Under the pieces are notes generated by a model that was given only the letters and a program-made list of their open reading frames with translations, was not told the origin of the DNA and did no database searches. This document shows, one piece after another, positions 58,856 through 64,000 of a stretch of 64,000 nucleotides of DNA (within the stretch, counting starts at the first letter, position 1; each line of letters opens with the position of its first letter). Position numbers and translations under genes: made by a program. The DNA comes from Hyphomonas sp. (GTDB lineage: Bacteria > Pseudomonadota > Alphaproteobacteria > Caulobacterales > Hyphomonadaceae): assembly GCA_016124495.1 (NCBI GenBank), contig WGNP01000006.1:1-64000 (forward strand). The letters are read 5' to 3'.

Positions 58856-60259
58856 ATGGCCAGCGCCGTTCGCACAACGCTCCAGCACCGTGTCTGGCGC
58901 TGGCACTTCTTCGCCGGGCTGATGGTGATCCCCTTTGCGGTTATCCTGGCGGTGACGGGGGCCATCTACCTCTTCAAGCCGCAGTTCGATGCAGCGGTCG
59001 AGGCCCGCATCAACCAACGCGCTGCGCCGCTGGCGGCAGATATCCTGCCGGCGGACGCGCTGCTTGAGGCGGCGCTCGCGGCCTATCCCGGCGCAAGCCT
59101 CGGCAAGGTCCTGATGCCTGCGGCGGCGTCGGATCCCACCCTCGAATTCGAACTCCGGGGCGAGGCAGGGCCGCGCACGCTGTGGGTGGATCGCGGCACC
59201 GGCGAGGTGCTGCATTCCGTTGCGACGCCGGACCGGTTCATGAACTTCGTCAAGCGCATCCACGGCACCTTGCTGGCCGGAGATCGAGGCTCGCTCGTCG
59301 TCGAGATCATGGCGAGCTGGATGATCATCCTCATCGTCACCGGCGTGTATCTCTGGTGGCCGCGCGGGAGCGCGTGGTGGCGCGTGTTCGTGCCGAAGTT
59401 CGGCAAAGGGCCGGGCGGGCGGGAGACCTGGCGCAAGGTGCACGGCATGGGCGGCGCCTGGATCGGCGCTGTCGTGCTCGCCATCCTGTTCTTCGGCCTG
59501 CCCTGGACGCAGGTCTGGGGTGACGGTTTCAACAAGGCCAAAGACCTCGCCGGCCTGAAAGCGCCGGGGCAGGAATGGTTCGTCACGCTCGAGTCCGTCA
59601 ATCCGCATACGGATCACTCGATGCACGACATGCGTGCCGGTATGGATCATGGCACCGGCGCCGAACTCTGGGAACAGGGCAACGCCGCGGATGAGATCGG
59701 CGTCCAGTCGGCCTCGGCGGGCGCCGGCGCAGTCGCCCCGCTCTCGCTGCAGGCGGTCCTCAATCTGGCCGCGCCGGAGCGCTATGTGGGCCCCGTGGAA
59801 GTGCAGCCGCCACGCGGCGAGAACGGCGTCTGGACGATCCGCTCGATGGCCGCCTCCCGGCCGGACCGGATCACCGTCCACCATGACCGCTGGACCGGCG
59901 CGGAACTGATGCGGATCGAATTCACCGATCACAATCCGGTCGACCGGTTCATGGCGCTCGGCGTCGCCTTCCATGAAGGTGCGCTGTTCGGCTGGCTCAA
60001 CCAGGTCGTCGGCGTGATCGCCACGCTCGGCGTCATCCTGCTCAGTGTCACCGGCGCCGTCATGTGGTGGCGGCGCCGGCCGAAGGGCCGCCTGGGCACG
60101 CCGCCGATGCCGACTGACAAGCGGCTCGCCGCTGGCGTCGTCGTCCTGATCCTGGCGCTCTGCCTGTTCCTGCCGATGGCGGGCGTCACGCTGCTGGCGG
60201 CCCTGGTGATTGATCTGCTGATCTCCGCCGGCCAGCGTTTCCGCGGCGCTCCGGTCTAG
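58856..60259 (+). CDS. PepSY-associated transmembrane protein (PiuB-like)
   Basis: The 467-residue inner-membrane protein has four or five long helices (HRVWRWHFFAGLMVIPFAVI at the N-terminus and VITLGVILLSVTGAVMWWRR-like sequence near the end) and PepSY domains in the periplasmic part. A His/Met-rich loop (HTDHSMHDMRAGMDH, near residue 250) suggests metal binding. Such proteins sit next to TonB receptors and may reduce or handle the imported metal. Its TAG is part of a CTAG shared with the converging DUF262 gene. Confidence 0.88.
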   Translation: MASAVRTTLQHRVWRWHFFAGLMVIPFAVILAVTGAIYLFKPQFDAAVEARINQRAAPLAADILPADALLEAALAAYPGASLGKVLMPAAASDPTLEFELRGEAGPRTLWVDRGTGEVLHSVATPDRFMNFVKRIHGTLLAGDRGSLVVEIMASWMIILIVTGVYLWWPRGSAWWRVFVPKFGKGPGGRETWRKVHGMGGAWIGAVVLAILFFGLPWTQVWGDGFNKAKDLAGLKAPGQEWFVTLESVNPHTDHSMHDMRAGMDHGTGAELWEQGNAADEIGVQSASAGAGAVAPLSLQAVLNLAAPERYVGPVEVQPPRGENGVWTIRSMAASRPDRITVHHDRWTGAELMRIEFTDHNPVDRFMALGVAFHEGALFGWLNQVVGVIATLGVILLSVTGAVMWWRRRPKGRLGTPPMPTDKRLAAGVVVLILALCLFLPMAGVTLLAALVIDLLISAGQRFRGAPV

Positions 60260-61911
60260 AGACCCCAGGCGTCGGCGAGGATGCCCGCAAGCTTTTCCGT
60301 CCGCTTGCGGACGATTTCCGGCGTCCAGGCGTCCTGCTCCATCAGGTCGCGGGTCAGGGCGAAGGCCTGACCGCCGCCGCCATTGAAGTAGATTTCCTTC
60401 TTGGCGCGGTAGTCGAGACGGTCGGCCTTCTGGTTCACCTTGGTGGTCAGCAGGACGAAATTTCCGATGGTGTCGCATTGCTCACGGCGGCGCACAGCGT
60501 CCGGCCATGTGTCCAGCCAGTGGCTGTCGTTGGGAATAGTGCGTGGCAGCACGTGTTCAACAGTCGCGTCTGATTCCGGTGGGATGGTCCGCCCCCCGGC
60601 GAGCGCCGCGCACAGCCGCAAGGCAATCGCCCGGCGCTGCCCGAAGGTGGCAAACCGGCCGATCAACCGTTCGCGGACCTTCTTGCCTTCATCGCGCGAG
60701 ATGGCGAACGGGCCGGTTTTGGACAGGAGCACGCGGTCATTGCGTACCGCTTCGGTCACGCGCGAGAAACGGCGGCTGCGTTGCTCTCGGTCATGGATCA
60801 GCAGCTGCGTGACATAGGAAAGGCGTTCGAGGTTCTGGAAAAATTCCAGCGCGGCGGCATCGTCCACGCCCCGCTCGGCGAGGAAATGCAGCGCTGGCGC
60901 GCGCCAGTTCGCCTGCTCGAGGGCGCGCATCTGGTGCAGGCAGTTCGCGATGGCCTGTGCGCGCGGGCTTTCCTCGAGCTGCGCCGTCTCGATCTGGCGG
61001 TAGGCGCGCACATAGGCAGGCAGGATCTCATCGAGGAACTTGCGCGCATCGATCCGGGCAAGTGAGCCTTTCTGGAAGGCAGCGACGATATCGCCCTTGG
61101 TGCCGCGGTCGAAGATTGTGCGGATCTGACGCAGCAGGTCGTCGAAGGCAGTGCCACCGAGGGCCGACTCATGTTCGGCCCAGCGCTCGGCATAACGGGC
61201 CGCCTCGCTAGAGGTAAACCGCGCCCGCTGGAACAGTTCGGTCTTGATAATGTCGTGTGCGCCCGGCTCCTTGCCGCGTGTGTTCAGCACACGGAACACC
61301 TTGAAGCCCTGATCCTTGTTGTCCACGACGACGCGCACCAGCGCGCAGCCTTTCATGACGATTTCGGTCAGCGCGCGGCGCTTTTCGGATTCTACCTGGC
61401 CGAGTTCCTTTTGGAAGGCAGCGGCGTTGGCCACCATGCGCGCCTGGCTCTCGCTCTCGCCGGGGTCTGCGTCGAGCTCCAGCGTCGAGCCGGGCCGCTG
61501 GATCGTGTCGCGGAAGAAAGCGCCGTCCTGATAGTTCAGCGCGATGCGCCAGTTGGCGCCTTCGCCGAGGATCGGGCGGGCCTCATCGGCGATCAGCGCG
61601 TGCAGCGCGCGCGCCCGGTCCTTGTCCGGCTCGAGGTCGCGCAGGACGCACAGGAGGATGGTCAGCGTGGTCAGCCGCTGCTGCCCGTCAACGATTTCCA
61701 GCACCCCCCGCTCTTCGCCACGCACGAAAACAACGGCGCCGATGAAGTGCGGGATCTGGGCGTCGGTCGCTTCCTGCAGGTCGCCGAGCAGGTCGAGCGC
61801 TTCGGTCTCGCCCCAGGAATAGCTGCGCTGGTATGGGGGCATCCGCAGCCGCTCGCCCGGCGCAAACACATCGCTCAGTGAACTTTCCTGCGCGCGGACG
61901 CCGAGATGCAT
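60256..61911 (-). CDS. DUF262-DUF1524 protein (single-chain GmrSD-like)
   Basis: The 551-residue protein fuses the two halves of GmrSD. The N-terminal DUF262 has PPYQRSYSW (25-33) and DGQQRLTTL (75-83), the nucleotide-binding motif. The C-terminal DUF1524 HNH-type nuclease has EHVLPRTIPNDSHW (from 452) and NFVLLTTKVNQKADRL. GmrSD and its single-chain relatives are type IV restriction enzymes that cut DNA with modified cytosine, or act in related defence systems. No methylase or partner is adjacent. It is transcribed alone. Confidence 0.87.
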   Translation of the reverse strand: MHLGVRAQESSLSDVFAPGERLRMPPYQRSYSWGETEALDLLGDLQEATDAQIPHFIGAVVFVRGEERGVLEIVDGQQRLTTLTILLCVLRDLEPDKDRARALHALIADEARPILGEGANWRIALNYQDGAFFRDTIQRPGSTLELDADPGESESQARMVANAAAFQKELGQVESEKRRALTEIVMKGCALVRVVVDNKDQGFKVFRVLNTRGKEPGAHDIIKTELFQRARFTSSEAARYAERWAEHESALGGTAFDDLLRQIRTIFDRGTKGDIVAAFQKGSLARIDARKFLDEILPAYVRAYRQIETAQLEESPRAQAIANCLHQMRALEQANWRAPALHFLAERGVDDAAALEFFQNLERLSYVTQLLIHDREQRSRRFSRVTEAVRNDRVLLSKTGPFAISRDEGKKVRERLIGRFATFGQRRAIALRLCAALAGGRTIPPESDATVEHVLPRTIPNDSHWLDTWPDAVRRREQCDTIGNFVLLTTKVNQKADRLDYRAKKEIYFNGGGGQAFALTRDLMEQDAWTPEIVRKRTEKLAGILADAWGL

Positions 61912-62022
61912 GCCTCTACCCTTTTACAAGGCCTCTCCCTAGCCCTTGCCAAAGGCGTTCACAACGAGACATGAACGCTCCGCAGTGTAATTCACGGTAG
62001 AGTGTGACGGGAGAGTAACGCC

Positions 62023-62856
62023 ATGCGGCTGGTGCGGTTCAAACTCGGCGGGCAGGTGGCCTACGGCCGGCTCGAAGGCGGCATGATCCAGCCGGTCGAA
62101 GGTGCGGGTCTGGGCGAAGCGCTTTCGGGCAAGGCCGCCGGGGCGCCGGTGGAGCTCGCATCGGTGCGCCTCCTGGCGCCGGTCGCGCGGCCGGGAAAGA
62201 TCCTCGGCATCGGCGTCAACTATGCAGCCCACGCCGCTGAGAGTGTCAGCTTCGTCAACACGTCGAAACCCGAAGTGCAGAAATGGTTCAACAAGCAGGC
62301 GACCGCCACCAACGGACCGTATGACGACGTCCACCTGCCGAAAGTCTCCGCCCAGCTCGACTATGAAGGCGAGCTTGTCGTCGTGATCGGCAAGGCCGGG
62401 CGCCATGTTCCCCGCGACCGGGCGATGGAAATCGTCGCCGGCTACTGCGTCGGCGGCGACTACTCTGTCCGCGACTGGCAGAAGGCGAGCCAGACGATGA
62501 TCATGGGCAAGGGCTTCGATACCCACGCCGTCTTCGGGCCGGCAATCGTGACACCGGATGAGGCGGGCGACATTTCCGGCGCGGAGATCCGCACCTACGT
62601 CAATGGCGACCTGCGCCAGACCGGCAAGCCCTCGCAGATGATTCACGACATCGCCGCCCAGATCGAACACCTGACGGCCGCCTTCACGCTGGAGCCTGGC
62701 GACGTCATCTATACCGGCACACCGGCCGGTGTCGGCGCGGGATTCGATCCGCCGAAATGGCTCAAAGCAGGCGATACCGTGCGCATCGAGATCGACGGGC
62801 TCGGCCATGTTGAGAATAAAGTTGTGGAGGAACCGGGGACCCTGCGGATCGGTTAA
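62023..62856 (+). CDS. Fumarylacetoacetate hydrolase family protein
   Basis: The 277-residue protein has GKILGIGVNYAAHAAES (about 60-76) and the acidic metal ligands in LDYEGELVVVIGKAGRH. Further family blocks are DYSVRDWQ, GKGFDTHAVFGPAIVTPDE and YTGTPAGVG. Members cleave C-C bonds of acylpyruvates or 2-oxo-hept-3-ene-1,7-dioate in aromatic breakdown. The exact substrate is unknown. The intergenic side toward 61911 holds the divergent promoters. A weak hairpin follows. Confidence 0.9.
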   Translation: MRLVRFKLGGQVAYGRLEGGMIQPVEGAGLGEALSGKAAGAPVELASVRLLAPVARPGKILGIGVNYAAHAAESVSFVNTSKPEVQKWFNKQATATNGPYDDVHLPKVSAQLDYEGELVVVIGKAGRHVPRDRAMEIVAGYCVGGDYSVRDWQKASQTMIMGKGFDTHAVFGPAIVTPDEAGDISGAEIRTYVNGDLRQTGKPSQMIHDIAAQIEHLTAAFTLEPGDVIYTGTPAGVGAGFDPPKWLKAGDTVRIEIDGLGHVENKVVEEPGTLRIG

Positions 62857-63174
62857 GCGCCGGTTCCGGAAGGAACGACGGGGCCTCATCCTTACGGACA
62901 AGGCCCCTGTCTCCCCCGAGATCGCCCCGCTCCGGCCAGAAAAGGCCGCGGACCTGAGGCGAACGAACAGATTTGAGCTTTTGTTAACCGCGCAAAGGGC
63001 TTCTGGTCCATGACGGACGCGCTGCCCCGACGAAGGAAGCAACTGCGTGTTGCCTTCGGGCAACGGTCCGGACCCGGGTTGCCGGAGGGGGCAAATCAAG
63101 CCAGTTCCAAGCAATTCGTTAACCAATTCTGCGTCATTGTTAAGATTGACGGGTTATTTCCGGGTGCTGGTCTC
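62857..63174 (+). other. Intergenic region before tipF
   Basis: These 318 bases hold no gene that I can support. At the left GGGGCCT (62880-62886) can pair with AGGCCCC (62901-62907), a possible weak terminator. At 63049-63064 a GTTGCC-TTCG-GGCAAC hairpin has a UUCG tetraloop. Two GTTAACC motifs near 62985 and 63118 resemble CtrA half-sites, but no full TTAA-N7-TTAA is present. Confidence 0.5.
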
Positions 63175-64000
63175 ATGACGATTGTCTTGTTTCTACTCTA
63201 CCTCGCGGCGGGCGCAGGCGTAGGCTATGGCATCTTCACGTTCACCGCTGTGGGACTGCCCCTGTCGATTGCGGGCGGGGCAATCACGTCCGCCATGCTC
63301 GGTCAGGTCCACATCCTGGCGCGCGCCGGCGCGGCCACGAAAAAGACGGAAGCCCGGCTCGATTCGATCGAGAAGGTCGTCACCGAGGTTTCCCGCACCA
63401 GCAAGGTCATCGAAGCGCGCACCGATGCGCTCGAGGAGACGGTCAAGCACGAACTCGGCGAAGAGCGTGACCGGCTCGTCAAGGAGATGAAACATCTCGA
63501 GAAAATGATCGAGCGCCTCGCTCTCAGCATGGAAAAGCGCCAGGCGGATGTCGCCGTTCCGCGTCAGAATTCGATCCTCGAAGATGCCTTGCTGCGCGAC
63601 GTACGCGAAGCGCTGCAGGCAGGCCGTGTCGACCTGCACCTGCAGCCGATCGTGTCACTGCCGCAGCGCCGCGTCTCCTTCTATGAGGGCTTCACGCGCC
63701 TGCGCCGCGCTGATGGCTCGCTGATCCTGCCAGCCGATTTCCTGGATGCCGCCCGCCGCGCCAACCTGATGGGCGCGATGGACAACTTCCTGATATTCCG
63801 CTGCGTGCAGATCGTCCGCCGCCTCGCCGAGCGCGACCGCCGCGTCGGCGTCTTCTGCAATATTGCCGCGACCTCCCTCGAAGACCCGGCCCTGTTCCCG
63901 CTCTTCCTCGAGTTCATGACCGAGAACCGCGACCTCTCGGGCGCCGTGATCTTCGAACTGCGCGCCGACAAGTTCGAGTCCCGCTCGGCCGTGATGCGTG
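63175..64000 (+). CDS. tipF: TipF-like degenerate EAL protein (partial, runs off the end)
   Basis: About 275 codons are in the window. An N-terminal membrane helix or helical pair (MTIVLFLLYLAAGAGVGYGI, about residues 2-40) is followed by a coiled coil (about 55-120, Lys/Glu/Arg-rich) and an EAL-fold domain from about 140. In that domain the catalytic EAL motif is degenerate (FYEGFTRLRR instead of E-A/S-L-x-R). This order is that of TipF, which positions flagellar assembly at the pole in Caulobacter and binds, rather than cleaves, cyclic di-GMP. The 3' end lies outside the window. Confidence 0.8.
   Translation, partial: MTIVLFLLYLAAGAGVGYGIFTFTAVGLPLSIAGGAITSAMLGQVHILARAGAATKKTEARLDSIEKVVTEVSRTSKVIEARTDALEETVKHELGEERDRLVKEMKHLEKMIERLALSMEKRQADVAVPRQNSILEDALLRDVREALQAGRVDLHLQPIVSLPQRRVSFYEGFTRLRRADGSLILPADFLDAARRANLMGAMDNFLIFRCVQIVRRLAERDRRVGVFCNIAATSLEDPALFPLFLEFMTENRDLSGAVIFELRADKFESRSAVMR

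Noticed and set aside
56852-60478. A 1208-codon open frame on the minus strand opposite the TonB receptor and PepSY genes
   Set aside because: It is a mirror of two certain plus-strand genes. In GC-rich DNA the antisense frame opposite biased third positions stays open by chance. Its composition (Arg/Asp/Gly/His-rich, no domains) is not protein-like.
62985-63125. CtrA binding sites upstream of tipF
   Set aside because: Two GTTAACC half-sites are present, but neither pairs with a second TTAA at seven bases, so a full site is not supported.

Overview
The window is about 64 kb of GC-rich chromosomal DNA from an alphaproteobacterium. A Hyphomonadaceae-type member (Hyphomonas and relatives) is my best guess. 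The reasons are the short adenylate kinase, an alphaproteobacterial GAAC-N7-GAAC SOS box, a TipF-like degenerate EAL protein, two TonB receptors and an abundance of acyl-CoA and short-chain dehydrogenase genes. This is inference from gene content; no 16S gene is present. I see no tRNA, rRNA, insertion sequence, prophage or CRISPR array.

Region 1 (1-15238) is the translation supercluster: the 3' end of tuf with its terminator, a decayed VOC-family pseudogene, then S10-L3-L4-L23-L2-S19-L22-S3-L16-L29-S17, L14-L24-L5-S14-S8-L6-L18-S5-L30-L15-SecY-Adk, and S13-S11-RpoA-L17. Two good sigma-70 type promoters mark its transcription units (1037-1065 before rpsJ, 12720-12747 before rpsM). The L36 gene is absent between adk and rpsM, and L6 carries an insertion of about 30 residues.

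Region 2 (15239-31575) is accessory metabolism. It starts with a strong promoter and structured leader in front of a PcfJ-like gene, followed by a PhnZ-like HD protein, a Kazal lipoprotein, an SDR, a VOC protein, a wrecked S10-family carboxypeptidase, a nucleoside transporter, a TauE/SafE permease, a TonB receptor, a GST, an SDR/thioesterase pair, an acyl-CoA dehydrogenase operon with a beta-lactamase-fold hydrolase, DUF3253 and TfoX-N proteins, a broken DUF3291 gene and an enoyl-CoA hydratase.

Region 3 (31748-46954) holds an aldehyde dehydrogenase, a divergent VOC protein, a DEAD-box helicase, a TIR-transmembrane-SUMF1 receptor-like protein, a zinc-ribbon protein, Fe-SOD, an NDUFAF6-like protein, TrmFO, three related multi-pass membrane proteins and UvrA. 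UvrA and Ssb are divergent around a perfect SOS box. An overlooked 48-codon membrane-protein frame lies between that box and uvrA, on the uvrA strand.

Region 4 (47362-64000) has ssb, a class D beta-lactamase with every catalytic motif, gyrA, coaD, a lipoprotein cyclophilin, queA, a YqhA-type membrane protein, a thioesterase/SDR pair, a probable copper cassette (DUF2946, TonB receptor, PepSY protein), a single-chain GmrSD-like DUF262/DUF1524 protein, a fumarylacetoacetase-family hydrolase and the start of tipF.

The points most worth following up are the SOS-adjacent microprotein, the TIR-TM-SUMF1 protein, the structured leader at about 15285-15480, the PhnZ-like protein that lacks the lid glutamate, the chromosomal OXA-type enzyme, the solitary GmrSD-like protein, and the cluster of at least three pseudogenes.
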